Counted from the first letter of the stretch, positions 1 through 8,549 are shown. The stretch: DNA of 64,000 bases from Streptomyces roseirectus (GCF_014489635.1 NZ_CP060828.1:2356001-2420000); one strand, 5' to 3'. Numbers and translations are program-made. Notes: generated by a model from the sequence alone, not told the origin.

Positions 1-53
1 TCCCACCCCACACATCCCCCCGCCCCCGGATACAGCACCCGCCCCCGCCCCAG

Positions 54-180
54 ACAGCGCCTCCCCACGCCATGCCTCCGCCCCCCATCCATACCTCCTC
101 AGCCTCCCGGTTCCGGCATCCGCCCCGCCCAGAACAACGCCTCCCCTCACCATGCGTCCACCCCCGATCCATACCTCCTC
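54..180. repeat. Two-copy direct repeat, period 80 bp
   Basis: A stretch of about 47 bp starting ACAGCGCCTCCCC near base 54 recurs with about 85-90% identity starting near base 134. Both copies end in ATCCATACCTCCT. It lies downstream of the minus-strand ACP-AT gene in C-rich sequence. No gene is supported in bases 1-244. Confidence 0.55.
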
Positions 181-244
181 CGTCCCCCTCCTCCGTCCCC
201 CGTCCCCCTCCTGCTTCCCTCGCGCCCTCCGCCCCCCACCCCCC

Positions 245-1474
245 TCACTCCCCCACCCCCGGCTCCCCCGCGTCCAGCGCCGCGAGCACCCCCGCCAACG
301 GAAGTGTGTCCGTGTCGTGGGAGATGGAGAGGCAGTGGGGGCCGGTGGGGCCGGCGAGGCGGCGGAGGAGGGGGGTGAGGATGGGGCGGGGGGCTATTTC
401 GATGATGTGGGTGGGGGCGTGGTGGGCGAGCATGTGGCGGGCGGCGTCGGCGAAGCGGACGGGGGCGGTCATGTGGTGGGCCCAGTAGGAGGTGCCCAAA
501 GGGTCGGTCAGTTGGCGGCCGTAGACCGTGGAGTAGAAGGGGAGTTGGGGACGGGCGCCCGGGGAGCGGCGGGCGGCCGCCGTGAACGGGGGGACGGCCG
601 CCGCCATGAAGGGGGAGTGGAAGGCGTGGTCGACGGGGAGGAGCCGGCTGGAGATGCCGGCGTCCGCGAGGCGGGTGCGGACGCGGGCCAGTCCTTCCAG
701 GTCGCCGGAGAGGACGGTCGCGCGGGCCGCGTTGACGGCGCCGATGGACACACCCGGCTCCACCGCGGCGACCTCCGCGGCCTCGTACGGATCGGCGCAG
801 GTCGCGAGCATGCCCCCGCTGCCCGGAAGACGTTGCATGCACGCGGCCCGCAGGGCGACGAGCCGCGCGGCGTGCCCGAGGGTCAGCGCCTCGGCGACGG
901 TCGCGGCGGCGAACTCCCCGATCCCGTGCCCGAGGACGGCCACGGGCCGCACCCCGGCGTCGAGCAGGGTCCGCGCGAGCGCGTACTCGACGGCGAACAG
1001 CGCCGGCTGCGACAGGGCCGTGCGGTCGATGCCGGGGTCCTGCCCGAGGACCAGGTCCGTGACCGAGCGGCCGAGGTAGGGCCACAGCACCTCGTCCACC
1101 CAGGTCAGGCTGGACCGGTAGCAGGTGGAGTGCCGGTACAGCCCCCGCGCCATCCCCGGGTACTGGCTGCCCTGCCCCCCGAACACGAACACCGCCCGCA
1201 CCCGCTGCCCGCCGTCCTCCCCCGCGCGGCGGGCCGCGAGGTGCCGGGCCAGTTCCCGGACCGTCGGGTACATCCACAGGTCCGCGGGACCGACCCCCGG
1301 CCCGAACTCGGCCTCGATGTCGCCGTAGAGGCTGAGCCGGGCCACCGAGTCGAGCCCGCAGTCCACGAGCAGCGCGTCCCGGCCCACCTCTCTTCGCGTG
1401 TAGTCCGCGATCCGCCCCGTCAGCCAGCCGACGCACTCCCGCTCGTGCCGTTCCCCGCTCAGTACGCGGATCAC
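245..1474 (-). CDS. ACP-AT didomain protein with Ser-less AT active site
   Basis: 409 aa. Residues about 10-82 form an acyl carrier domain with the phosphopantetheine site GLDS (Ser43). Residues about 93-390 form an FabD/PKS-type acyltransferase domain. The AT has the oxyanion motif GGQGSQ (99-104), an Arg-containing segment ALRAACMQ and the catalytic-His motif HAFHS. The nucleophile elbow, normally GHSxGE, reads GHGIGE, so Gly184 (codon GGG at 923-925) replaces the catalytic Ser. As written it should not form an acyl-enzyme. It lies 25 bp downstream of the acyl-AMP ligase gene and is probably cotranscribed. A role in priming the PKS with an unusual starter acid is inferred: the ligase would load the ACP domain while the AT-like domain docks or chaperones. 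The ATG start is well placed before the ACP domain. Confidence 0.88.
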   Translation of the reverse strand: MIRVLSGERHERECVGWLTGRIADYTRREVGRDALLVDCGLDSVARLSLYGDIEAEFGPGVGPADLWMYPTVRELARHLAARRAGEDGGQRVRAVFVFGGQGSQYPGMARGLYRHSTCYRSSLTWVDEVLWPYLGRSVTDLVLGQDPGIDRTALSQPALFAVEYALARTLLDAGVRPVAVLGHGIGEFAAATVAEALTLGHAARLVALRAACMQRLPGSGGMLATCADPYEAAEVAAVEPGVSIGAVNAARATVLSGDLEGLARVRTRLADAGISSRLLPVDHAFHSPFMAAAVPPFTAAARRSPGARPQLPFYSTVYGRQLTDPLGTSYWAHHMTAPVRFADAARHMLAHHAPTHIIEIAPRPILTPLLRRLAGPTGPHCLSISHDTDTLPLAGVLAALDAGEPGVGE

Positions 1475-1499
1475 CCCAGCCCCCCTCCGTCGTCCCGGT

Positions 1500-3239
1500 T
1501 CATCCGGTCAGTGCGGTCGCTCCCACGGCCAGGTCGGTGTCGAGCCGCTGGTGCAGCGGACGGATCCGGCCGCGCAGGAACAGCTCGCGCATCGCGGAGC
1601 GCTCCACCTTCCCGCTGGTCGTGCGGCGCACGGTGCCGGGCCGTACCAGCAGCACCCCGCCGACGTGCACGTCGAACTCCTCGGTGAGGCACCGCTCGAC
1701 CTGCCCGGCGAGCGCCGCGAGGTCGAGGTCGTAGCCGCTGCGGGCGCGCAGTTCCTGCACGACGACGACCCGCTCCCGCTCCCCCGGCACCGCGAACGCC
1801 GTCCCCGGCCCGAACAGCGCGTTGACGTGCTGCACGGTCCGCTCCACGTCCTGCGGGTAGAGGTTGCGTCCGGCGACGACGATGACGTCCTTGAGCCGCC
1901 CGGTGACATACAGGTGCCCGTCGTCGAGGGTGCCGAGGTCACCGGTGCGCAGGAAGCCGCACTCCCCGTCGGCGGTGCGGGCGTGGAACACGCGGGACGT
2001 CTCCCCGAGGTCGCGCCAGTAGCCGCGCGCCACCCCCGCCCCGCGCACCCAGATCTCGCCGATCCGCCCGTCCGGGACCGGCGTGCGGGTCTCGGGGTCG
2101 ACGATCCGCACCTCGCAGCCGGCCGCCCGCCCGCACGACAGCAGGCGCCGCACCGGCCGCCCCGGACGCGGCTCCTGCCACAGGTGGCGTTCCAGCGCCT
2201 CGGCGTCCACGAGCCGTTCGGGCCGGGTGCCCGCGCTGCCGGAGACGAGCAGGGTGGCCTCGGCGAGCCCGTAGCAGGCGGCGAACGCGTCGGCCCTGAA
2301 CCCGGCGGGGGCGAACCGCTGCGTGAAGTCCCGCAGCGTCTCCGGGCGGACCGGCTCGCCGCCGGAGACGGCCGTCCGCCAGCCGCTCAGGTCGAGGCCC
2401 GCGAGCTGGTCGTCCGTGACCCGGCGCAGGCACAGGTCGTAGGCGAAGTCGGGGGCGCCGCTGACGGTGATCCCGTGCCGGGCGACGGCCTCCAGCCAGC
2501 GCACCGGGTGGCGGACGAAGGTCTCGGCGGGCAGCATCACCGAGGTGCCGCCCAGCCACAGCGGGTGCAGCAACTGGCCGACCAGGCCCATGTCGTGGTG
2601 GAGCGGCAGCCAGCCGCCGACCCGGTCGCCGGGCCGGGTGTCCAGGGCTTCCTGGATCGCGCGCTGGTTGGCTAGCAGGTTCTCGTGGGTGATGACGACG
2701 CCGTGCGGGTGCCCGGTGGAGCCGGAGGTGTACTGGAGGTAGGCGACCGTGTCCGGGGTGGTCTGCGGGGGCGTCCACGGCGGGGCGCCCGGGACGGCGT
2801 CGGCGGGCAGGCACGGCATGTTGCCGAAGCCGCAGCGGGCCAGCAGCCGGGAGACCTCCGGGGCGAGGGCCGCGTCCGTGAGCGCCACGCACGGCGCGGT
2901 GTCCTTCACGATGCCGGTGATGCGCTCCTCGTGGTGCGCGTGGCCGCCGCCGGGCGGGCAGGGCACGGCGATGGCCCCGGCGTACAGGCAGGCCAGGAAG
3001 CTGACGGCGAACTGGCGGCGGGAGCGGTGCAGCAGCAGGACGCGTTCGCCGGCCGCGCCCTGGCTCTGCAGCCAGCCGGCGAGCCGGCGGACGGCCGCGT
3101 CGAGGGCCCGGTAGGAGACCGGTTTCGGGCGGCCCCGCTCCTCGCTGTCCGGCAGCAGGAGCAGCGCCTCCGCGCCGGGTGTCCGCTCCGCCCTGGCCAG
3201 CATGAGTTCGATGAAGTTCCGGTGGCTGGTGGTCAACAC
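1500..3239 (-). CDS. Fatty acyl-AMP ligase (FAAL-like)
   Basis: 579 aa from a GTG start preceded by GAGGGGG; a longer frame upstream has no comparable ribosome site. Adenylate-forming superfamily: the P-loop-like motif YTSGSTGHPHGVV, the A8 region with LRTGDLG, and a C-terminal GRLKDVIVVAGRNLYPQDVE segment typical of FAALs rather than CoA ligases. The enzyme would activate a carboxylic acid as acyl-AMP and pass it to a carrier-protein thiol. The obvious acceptor is the N-terminal ACP domain of the next gene downstream (25 bp away). In aromatic polyketide clusters this pairing suggests a non-acetate starter unit, or activation of a later-attached acyl group. Substrate not predictable by eye. 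Confidence 0.9.
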   Translation of the reverse strand: MLTTSHRNFIELMLARAERTPGAEALLLLPDSEERGRPKPVSYRALDAAVRRLAGWLQSQGAAGERVLLLHRSRRQFAVSFLACLYAGAIAVPCPPGGGHAHHEERITGIVKDTAPCVALTDAALAPEVSRLLARCGFGNMPCLPADAVPGAPPWTPPQTTPDTVAYLQYTSGSTGHPHGVVITHENLLANQRAIQEALDTRPGDRVGGWLPLHHDMGLVGQLLHPLWLGGTSVMLPAETFVRHPVRWLEAVARHGITVSGAPDFAYDLCLRRVTDDQLAGLDLSGWRTAVSGGEPVRPETLRDFTQRFAPAGFRADAFAACYGLAEATLLVSGSAGTRPERLVDAEALERHLWQEPRPGRPVRRLLSCGRAAGCEVRIVDPETRTPVPDGRIGEIWVRGAGVARGYWRDLGETSRVFHARTADGECGFLRTGDLGTLDDGHLYVTGRLKDVIVVAGRNLYPQDVERTVQHVNALFGPGTAFAVPGERERVVVVQELRARSGYDLDLAALAGQVERCLTEEFDVHVGGVLLVRPGTVRRTTSGKVERSAMRELFLRGRIRPLHQRLDTDLAVGATALTG

Positions 3240-3520
3240 GTCCCCCTCACATGTGTTCCCTCGGTCACGGAACGGGCCGGCGGGCCGCGCGGAGGTGGCG
3301 TGACCGCCCCGGCCCTCACTCGGCACGCCGCGGTCCGTGTTCCGCGACCTGCCCCGCCGGTTCGCACCGGCGCCGCCATCACCGCGGGCTCGTCCCAGGG
3401 CCCTTCTGAGGAGCGGGTGCGCGGACATGACATACATTGCCGCAGTCCGCTCGAACGCCGGTCGTGTGCGGGCCGGGGGAAGGTCGAGCGCGGGGTTGGG
3501 GGACGGGAGGGGTGCGCGGG

Positions 3521-4192
3521 TCACGGGGGCGGGGGCGTGGCCCGTTCCACCGTCAGACGGGTCGTGAGCCGTTCGAGGCGGCGGCGGCCGTCGTCGAAGC
3601 GGGTGCTGGACAGGGCGGCGGCACAGGGCTGGGCTGCGTGCCACCACATGAGGCCGAGGTAGGCGCGCGGATCGGTGGTGGAGCGCAGCAGGAGGACGCC
3701 GCCGAAGCCGATGTCGTGCATGAACGGGCCGGCGAGGGCGCCGAAGTCGCGTTCGAAGCGCGCGGGGTCGCCGTCCACGGACGCCTCGACGAGGACGGCG
3801 TGCGCGGTGTCCGGCAGGGTCGCGGGGGTGCCGAGCAGGCCGACGCCGACGGCCTGGGCCGGTTCGACCGTGGCGAGGGCGCCGAGGCGGCCCTGTTCGG
3901 CGCGGGCGCCGCCGTCGTGGAGGGCGGCGAGCAGCGTCGCGGACGAGCCCCAGCAGCTGACGTGCAGATAGCTGCGGGGGCGGTCCAGGGAACGGAGCGT
4001 CACCTGGCCCCGGTCGCCGGGGCGGCCCTCCTGCCGCCGGGCGCTGCGTCTCAGCTCGCGTTCAAGGTGCTCCCGGGAGTCCTCGCCGGTCAGCTCGTAC
4101 CGCCGTACGGCGGCGACGAGGCGCACCGGCTCGCCCTCGGTGTCGGCCCGACGGGGTTCCCGGCTCGCCCCGTTCGCCGTGTCCCGCGCCAC
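3521..4192 (-). CDS. Duplicated ABM-like (dimeric alpha/beta barrel) protein
   Basis: 223 aa from a GTG start with AAAGGA nine bases upstream; an ATG 69 bases further upstream is possible but adds a low-complexity tail. No firm family match by eye. Two halves of about 95 residues each resemble antibiotic-biosynthesis-monooxygenase folds: residues about 23-105, and about 118-210, where the pattern FERDFGALAGPFM...GFGGVLLLRS...AYLGLMWW has the spacing of an ABM domain. Fused double ABM proteins act as quinone-forming monooxygenases or cyclases in some aromatic polyketide pathways. It lies between the acyl-AMP ligase and a gene-free repeat region, same strand as the PKS genes. Function is inferred and tentative. 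Confidence 0.65.
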   Translation of the reverse strand: MARDTANGASREPRRADTEGEPVRLVAAVRRYELTGEDSREHLERELRRSARRQEGRPGDRGQVTLRSLDRPRSYLHVSCWGSSATLLAALHDGGARAEQGRLGALATVEPAQAVGVGLLGTPATLPDTAHAVLVEASVDGDPARFERDFGALAGPFMHDIGFGGVLLLRSTTDPRAYLGLMWWHAAQPCAAALSSTRFDDGRRRLERLTTRLTVERATPPPP

Positions 4193-4424
4193 AGCGCACC
4201 GTCCTTTCGGGGACCTGACGATCTCAGCGGAGTCTCGCCGCGGCGTGCGCGTTCGCGGCATACACGTGACACCTGAGCAAGAAACGCTCGAGCACGGCTA
4301 GAGCCCCTGGCGCGGGGCGGTTGAACTGGCGCGAACTTACCCCTGGGGGCCCGTTTCGAGCCGCCATCGAGCAGGCCGGCGCACCCTCCCCCGGACCACC
4401 GCCTCCACCCTGAAGGATCCCGCC

Positions 4425-4604
4425 ATGCCCGTCCCCCCGAACCCCACCCCCCACTCCCTGACCAGCCGCCTCCTCCGTTCCGCCTACCACTCCCTAGCCC
4501 TATACGGCTGGTTCTGGCTCCCCGGCGTCCCCCCGTCCGACCTCTTCGACCCCCCATACCCCCCGGAATGGAAAACCCCACCCACCCCACCCACCGCCCC
4601 CTGA
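4425..4604 (+). CDS. Small Pro-rich hypothetical protein (59 aa)
   Basis: A 59-codon frame starting ATG with AAGGA seven bases upstream. Codon third positions are almost all G/C. The product has a Pro-rich N-terminus, an aromatic/hydrophobic stretch SAYHSLALYGWFWLPGVPP and a Pro-rich acidic tail ending WKTPPTPPTAP. It resembles nothing I recognise. It stands alone on the plus strand between the ABM-like gene and the MITE-like elements. The ribosome site and codon bias argue for a real gene; its shortness and the C-rich surroundings argue against. Confidence 0.4.
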   Translation: MPVPPNPTPHSLTSRLLRSAYHSLALYGWFWLPGVPPSDLFDPPYPPEWKTPPTPPTAP

Positions 4605-4652
4605 ACACTCCGGCCGATTTGCCCCCCACCGCCGGCCTCAACGAGCCACATC

Positions 4653-4858
4653 GGTGGCGTCCCGCCGAGTGGTGTAACCATGCCCGCCGTGTGGCTCCGC
4701 TCAGGGTCGAGACGGCGCCGGCCGACCGGCTCGTGCGGCCGCAACGCGTGCTGCTCGCGGGCGTGAGCACCCCGATCCGGTGCCGAGGCGAACGCGTCGG
4801 CCAATTGACCTGCGGAGTCAAGAGCCCTGCGCCGCCACACCACTCGGCGGGACACCAG
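4653..4858 (+). repeat. MITE-like element copy A
   Basis: About 206 bp bounded by inverted repeats: the left end contains GCGTCCCGCCGAGTGGTGT (4657-4675) and the right end ACACCACTCGGCGGGACACC (4837-4856). The interior (CTGCTCGCGGGCGTGAGCAC near 4750) is a diverged match to the interior of the other copies. No coding capacity. Target-site duplications were not clearly seen. Confidence 0.6.
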
Positions 4859-4929
4859 CGCCACATCCACCGACACGGCCGGAGGCCCGACGCGACTGAA
4901 GCGGCCACCGTGGCCACCACGGCCGGAAA

Positions 4930-5010
4930 AGCTGGCGCGGCCGGGAGGCCGGGAGGCCGGGAAGGCCAGGGAAGGCCAGGGAAGGCCGGGAAGGCCGGGA
5001 AGGCTGAACG
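4930..5010. repeat. 9-10-bp tandem repeat
   Basis: About eight tandem variants of GGCCGGGAGG / GGCCAGGGAA / GGCCGGGAA between two MITE-like elements. Simple-sequence DNA with no gene assigned. Confidence 0.6.
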
Positions 5011-5352
5011 ATCGGCGCGGCTGGCGCGGGCGAAGCGGCCGGCGCGGGCGACGCGGTTGGCATGGCCGACGCGGCCGGCCGGCAGCCGTGGTCGGCGCAG
5101 CCGGCGACGAAGGCGTGTCGGTCGCCCCCTGAACGCTCCGGCCGAGGGCCCCGTAGGCCGTGCCCGGCGCAGAGACCGCCGGGAGGAGAACTGGACCCGA
5201 GGCACACGGACGCGCTGCGGCCCCCGCCGCGCATGACAGCCGCCCCGAGACAGCCAGGCTTCTCGGCCCGCCCGCGCCCGCCTCCCCACCCGGGTACCTC
5301 GCGGGCCGCGCCCCGGCAAGGGGACCGCCGGCGCGCCCCAACGAGCCCTACG

Positions 5353-5558
5353 GGTGGCCTCCTGCCGGGTGGCGTAGCGATGCGGGGCCGTCAGCCTCCG
5401 CCCGGAGCCGAAGCCGCGCCTGCCGGCCTGCCCGCCCGGCCGCGGCATGTGCCGCTCACCGGCGCCGACACCCCGACGCGCCGCGTCGACCCCGCCCCAG
5501 CGGGCGTGCCTGCCGAGCCACCGATCTCCGCGCCGGCACACCACCCAGCGGGACGTGC
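5353..5558 (+). repeat. MITE-like element copy B
   Basis: About 206 bp. The left end (5353-5375) is a degenerate GGTGGCCTCCTGCCGGGTGG and the right end is ACACCACCCAGCGGGACGTG (5537-5556). The interior is closely similar to copy C on the opposite strand: both share GCGATGCGGGGCCGTC, GCTCACCGGC and CACCCCGACGCGCCGCG in the same order. Confidence 0.65.
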
Positions 5559-5604
5559 CCCCAGCCCTGCGTCCCCATAAGCCCCACCCTCCAGACACGC
5601 AGCC

Positions 5605-5655
5605 CCGCGCCCCTCGCCCCTCGCCCCGCGCCCCGCGCCCCGCGCCCCGCGCCCC
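5605..5655. repeat. CGCCCCG short tandem array
   Basis: A run of CGCCCCT/CGCCCCG units of 7-8 bp, about seven copies, just right of MITE-like copy B. No gene. Confidence 0.55.
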
Positions 5656-5735
5656 GCGCAGGCGGAAGTGTCGGCGGCGGGGTCACGGCCTGCGGGCCCG
5701 CCGACGCCACCCCGGCACGTTCGCGGGTGTACTGA

Positions 5736-5778
5736 CGCCCTCCCCCGGGGCCCTTGGGAGGAGGCCGGGGAGAGGGCG
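5736..5778. terminator. Hairpin downstream of dehydrogenase gene
   Basis: CGCCCTCCCCCGG pairs with CCGGGGAGAGGGCG (one bulge) across a short loop. It begins 12 bases beyond the stop codon of the minus-strand gene at 5790-6647. Plausible terminator, without a strong T-run. Confidence 0.45.
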
Positions 5779-5789
5779 TCCGGGTGGGG

Positions 5790-6647
5790 TCACGCCTGGT
5801 GTTCGGCTATCACCGCCGCGTCCTTCGCGCCGTCGCCCGCGGCGACGACCGCGTGGAAGCGGGCGAGGACCGTGTCGAGGACGGGGAGGGTCAGGCCGGC
5901 GGTGTGGGCCGCCGTGGTGGCGATGTCGATGTCCTTCTCCATCAGGTCGGCGCGGAAGAAGGCGGGTTCGTAGCGGTTCTCCTTCATGAGGGCGGCGCGG
6001 AACTTCATGACGACGGAGCTGAAGCCGCTGTCCGAGATGGAGGTGATGAGCTGGGTGCGGTCGAGGCCGGAGGCGACGCCGTAGGCGATTGCTTCGGACA
6101 GGGCGGCGACCTGGGCGCCGAGCAGGAGGTTGAGGACGAGTTTCATGCTGGTCGCGGTCCCGGGCGGACCGAGGTGGAGAACTTGGGTACCAAGCGCGTC
6201 GAGCACGGGGCGGACCTCGGCGAAGTCGTCCTCGTCGCCGGAGACGTAGACGCGCAGGGCGCCCTCGCGGGCCTGGAAGGGGTTGCCGACGACGCACGCC
6301 TCGACCCGGCGCAGCCCCTGCGCGGAGAGCCGTCCGGCCGCGTCCCGGGCGTACCCGGGGGAGACGGTCGAGGTGTCGACGACCAGCGCGCCCGGCGCGA
6401 GCACCGGCACGACCCGCCCGAACAGCACCTCCTCGACGGCCCGTTCGTCACTGAGGCTCAGCAGGACGACGTGCTGCCCCTCGGCGGCCCCCTCGGGAGA
6501 GTCCGCGAGGACGGCCCCCGCCTCCACGAGCGGTTTCGCCTTGGCGGACGTCCGGTTGAAGACGGTGAGCCGGTGGCCCTGGTCGAGGAGCCGGTGCGCC
6601 ATCCCCCCGCCCATGTTGCCGAGGCCGATGAACGCCAGCTGGTTCAT
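5790..6647 (-). CDS. Beta-hydroxyacid dehydrogenase family NAD(P) oxidoreductase
   Basis: 285 aa. N-terminal Rossmann motif GLGNMGGGMAHRLL (about 8-21) and the conserved Lys region GPPGTATSMKLVLN (about 165-178), whose Lys is the catalytic base of the hydroxyisobutyrate/6-phosphogluconate dehydrogenase family. Retention of that Lys argues against an imine reductase. The last third, MKENRYEPAFFRADLMEKDI, is also typical. It would reduce or oxidise a beta-hydroxy acid or related tailoring or starter intermediate with NAD(P)H. It is last in the long minus-strand biosynthetic operon (31 bp after the ABM gene). The true substrate is unknown. Confidence 0.88.
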   Translation of the reverse strand: MNQLAFIGLGNMGGGMAHRLLDQGHRLTVFNRTSAKAKPLVEAGAVLADSPEGAAEGQHVVLLSLSDERAVEEVLFGRVVPVLAPGALVVDTSTVSPGYARDAAGRLSAQGLRRVEACVVGNPFQAREGALRVYVSGDEDDFAEVRPVLDALGTQVLHLGPPGTATSMKLVLNLLLGAQVAALSEAIAYGVASGLDRTQLITSISDSGFSSVVMKFRAALMKENRYEPAFFRADLMEKDIDIATTAAHTAGLTLPVLDTVLARFHAVVAAGDGAKDAAVIAEHQA

Positions 6648-6678
6648 GACTAGCTCCTTCCGGTCGGTACGCGGCGTG

Positions 6679-6969
6679 TCAGTACGCGGCGTCGACCTCG
6701 TACACGGCGAACGGCTTGCCCGCGCGGGTGTCGCGGAACGGCCGCAGCGGCGCCGTGTCCGCGCGGTGCCCGGCGCCCTGTTCCCATTTCTCGAACGCGG
6801 CCATGGACTCCCAGCGGCTGACCACCGCGAGCGCGGTCGGATCGGCGGGGCTGCGCAGCAGCTCGTTGCCGAGCATGCCGGGCACCCCCGCGAGCCGTTC
6901 GCTCACCAGGTGGTAGGCGGCCCGCACCTCGGCGAGCTGGGCCTCGTCGTACGCGGCCTGGTAGACCAT
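6679..6969 (-). CDS. Small antibiotic-biosynthesis monooxygenase-like protein
   Basis: 96 aa from an ATG with GAGG eight bases upstream; a GTG at 6990 in frame would overlap the previous gene by 11 bp. Single ABM fold: MVYQAAYDEAQLAEVRAAY, then LAGVPGMLGNELLRS and LAVVSRWESMAAFEKW. Members of this family are cofactor-free oxygenases (ActVA-Orf6-like) or ring-forming accessory enzymes that act on anthrone-like aromatic intermediates in the cytoplasm. It directly follows a second, sequence-distinct ABM gene. Oxygenation of a polycyclic phenol to a quinone is inferred. Confidence 0.8.
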   Translation of the reverse strand: MVYQAAYDEAQLAEVRAAYHLVSERLAGVPGMLGNELLRSPADPTALAVVSRWESMAAFEKWEQGAGHRADTAPLRPFRDTRAGKPFAVYEVDAAY

Positions 6970-6979
6970 GACCCTGACC

Positions 6980-7300
6980 TCAGCCGGCACGGCCCGCCGC
7001 CTCGCCGACGAGGTGGGTGACCAGCTCCATCGTGTGGAACGAACCCCCCTTGCGGTACGGGTGCAGGGTCGCCCGGTGCGCCAGGTGCTCGGGGCTGTCC
7101 TCGAACGCCCGGAAGCGCGGCTCGTCCACCCAGTCGCTGACGATGTAGTAGGTGGACTCCTCGGCGGTGGACCGCGACAGGGACTGCCCGAGGTTGGCGG
7201 GGTGCCCGGTGACGGCGTCGGTGCCCTCGTGCCAGGCGCGTTCGAAGGCGGCCTCCTTGCCGGGTTCGATCTCCATGCGCAGCATCACCCGGAACGTCAT
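6980..7300 (-). CDS. ABM-type monooxygenase, paralog of the 56.8-kb gene
   Basis: 106 aa. Starts [15 protein letters not shown]. Its ATG overlaps the TGA of the upstream SDR (TGATG), so the two are translationally coupled. ABM pattern: NLGQSLSRS, TYYIVSDWVDEPRF, then LHPYRKGG. It is clearly homologous to the protein at 56781-57095 (shared FRVMLRME, NLGQ, YYxVxDWVD, PYRxGG). Such cofactor-independent monooxygenases oxidise naphthacenone/anthrone positions in type II polyketides. Two related copies at opposite ends of the cluster suggest oxygenation at two positions or heterodimers. Confidence 0.85.
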   Translation of the reverse strand: MTFRVMLRMEIEPGKEAAFERAWHEGTDAVTGHPANLGQSLSRSTAEESTYYIVSDWVDEPRFRAFEDSPEHLAHRATLHPYRKGGSFHTMELVTHLVGEAAGRAG

Positions 7301-8052
7301 CAGGAGATCCCCCCGTCGACTCCGATCACGTTGCCGGTCACGTACCGGGACAGGTCGCTGGCCAGCCACAGCACCGCCCCGGCCACCTCCTCCGGCGTGC
7401 CGAGCCGCCCGAGCGCCGTCTTCGCGCTGTAGCGCTGGAGCATCAGCGTGCGCTGCTCCTCGGGCAGGTTGTGGAAGTTCTCCGTCTCGATGACGCCGAG
7501 CGCGAGGACGTTGAAGCGGATGCCCTTGGGCCCGAACTCCTTGGCCAGCGACCGGTTCAGGCCCACCAGCGCGGCCTTCGTCATCGTGTAGTGGGCCCGC
7601 AGCGGGATGCCCGCGTCGATCGACCGGGAGCCGATGCTGACGACGGAGGAGCCCTCCCCGAGGAGCGGCAGCGCGTGCTGGATCACCAGGTGCGCGCCGG
7701 TCACGTTGGTCGTGAGGATCCGCTGCCACTCCTCCAGCGGCAGGTCGGCGTACGGGACGTGGCTGATCGTGCCCGCGTTGTTGACGACGAGGTCGAGGCG
7801 GCCGTACCGCTCCCGGACCTGCTCCAGCAGGCCCGCGATCTCGGCCGCCTGGGAGAGGTCGGCGCGCAGGACGTGGTGGTCGCCGCCGGTCTCCTTCAGC
7901 GCGGCCTCCAGCGAGGCGACGTGCTCGCTGTCGTTCTGGTAGCAGGTGACGACGTCCATGCCGGCGCGGGCCAGCGCGAGGACGATGCCCCGGCCGACCC
8001 CGCGGGTGCCGCCGGTGACGAGGGCCTTCTTGCCCCGGAGCGCGAGTTCCAT
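7300..8052 (-). CDS. SDR ketoreductase (polyketide ketoreductase-like)
   Basis: 250 aa, ATG with AAGGAGG nine bases upstream. Classical short-chain dehydrogenase: cofactor motif [10 protein letters not shown] (about 14-23), NNAG, catalytic Ser in SIGSRS, and the YxxxK pair in [10 protein letters not shown]-terminal IGVDGGIS is typical of FabG-like enzymes. It sits between a DUF1772 gene and an ABM gene inside the PKS operon, so reduction of a nascent poly-beta-keto chain or a cyclised ketone by NADPH is likely. The cluster has a second SDR of this subtype at 13.8-14.5 kb. Confidence 0.9.
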   Translation of the reverse strand: MELALRGKKALVTGGTRGVGRGIVLALARAGMDVVTCYQNDSEHVASLEAALKETGGDHHVLRADLSQAAEIAGLLEQVRERYGRLDLVVNNAGTISHVPYADLPLEEWQRILTTNVTGAHLVIQHALPLLGEGSSVVSIGSRSIDAGIPLRAHYTMTKAALVGLNRSLAKEFGPKGIRFNVLALGVIETENFHNLPEEQRTLMLQRYSAKTALGRLGTPEEVAGAVLWLASDLSRYVTGNVIGVDGGIS

Positions 8053-8077
8053 CGGTGTTCCTCCTTGAGCGGTTGGG

Positions 8078-8539
8078 TCAGAGCAGGACGCCGAGCGCGG
8101 CGCAGTTGATCAGCAGCGCGGCGATGGTGAGGAGGCTGCGCCTGCGGTTCCAGGCGCCCCAGTCGTGGCGCGGGTCGCGGTCCGCGAAGTCCGCCGGCAG
8201 GTCCTCGGGGTCGAGGGTGCGCATCCAGCGGTTGACGGGGACGTTCTTCGCGACCGAGATGACGGAGGTCGCCGCCGCGAGGACGGCGGCCACCGCGAAC
8301 GCGGCCCGCGCGACCGGCTCCGGCGCGAGGAACGCCAGAGCCGTGTCGCAGCCGACGGTGCCGACCAGGCAGAGCGGCATCGCCGGGTCGTAGCGCGTCC
8401 CGAAGAACGCGTGGGCCTCGACGTACCGGTCGGCGGGCAGCGAGGCGAGGTAGGGGAAACCGCCCAGCTGGGTGCCGAACAGGACGCCCGCCGCGAGGCC
8501 GTTCAGCAGCAGGACGAGGGGGACGAGGAGGGTCAGCAC
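8078..8539 (-). CDS. DUF1772 integral membrane protein (anthrone oxygenase-like)
   Basis: 153 aa with four hydrophobic segments (about residues 1-20, 50-68, 78-95, 135-153), GTG start. Conserved features of DUF1772: an early Gly-rich helix, [10 protein letters not shown], and [22 protein letters not shown]. The NVPxNR segment followed by DP..LP occurs in anthrone-oxygenase-like proteins. Homologous to the gene at 12942-13394. In polyketide clusters these proteins accompany anthrone/quinone oxidation. Localisation is the membrane. Biochemical role here is inferred. Confidence 0.85.
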   Translation of the reverse strand: MLTLLVPLVLLLNGLAAGVLFGTQLGGFPYLASLPADRYVEAHAFFGTRYDPAMPLCLVGTVGCDTALAFLAPEPVARAAFAVAAVLAAATSVISVAKNVPVNRWMRTLDPEDLPADFADRDPRHDWGAWNRRRSLLTIAALLINCAALGVLL

Positions 8540-8549
8540 ACCGGCTCCC

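Larger units (their letters stand above)
4605..5735. other. Gene-free repeat-rich gap
   Basis: About 1.1 kb with long open frames on both strands, but none with a credible start, family match or compositional logic; high GC alone explains them. It contains two MITE-like elements (4653-4858, 5353-5558), a 9-10-bp tandem GGCCGGGAA-type repeat (about 4930-5010) and a CGCCCCG tandem array (about 5605-5655). Confidence 0.6.

Noticed and set aside
4090..5598. 502-codon minus-strand open frame across the repeat gap
   Set aside because: Arg/Gly/Ser-rich, crosses two MITE-like elements and tandem repeats and overlaps the ABM-like gene; no start context.
5605..5655. Short tandem arrays as replication origin iterons
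   Set aside because: No rep-like gene or AT-rich region nearby; chromosomal biosynthetic context.
5790..6647. Imine reductase
   Set aside because: The conserved catalytic Lys of beta-hydroxyacid dehydrogenases is present, so the ordinary family assignment was preferred.
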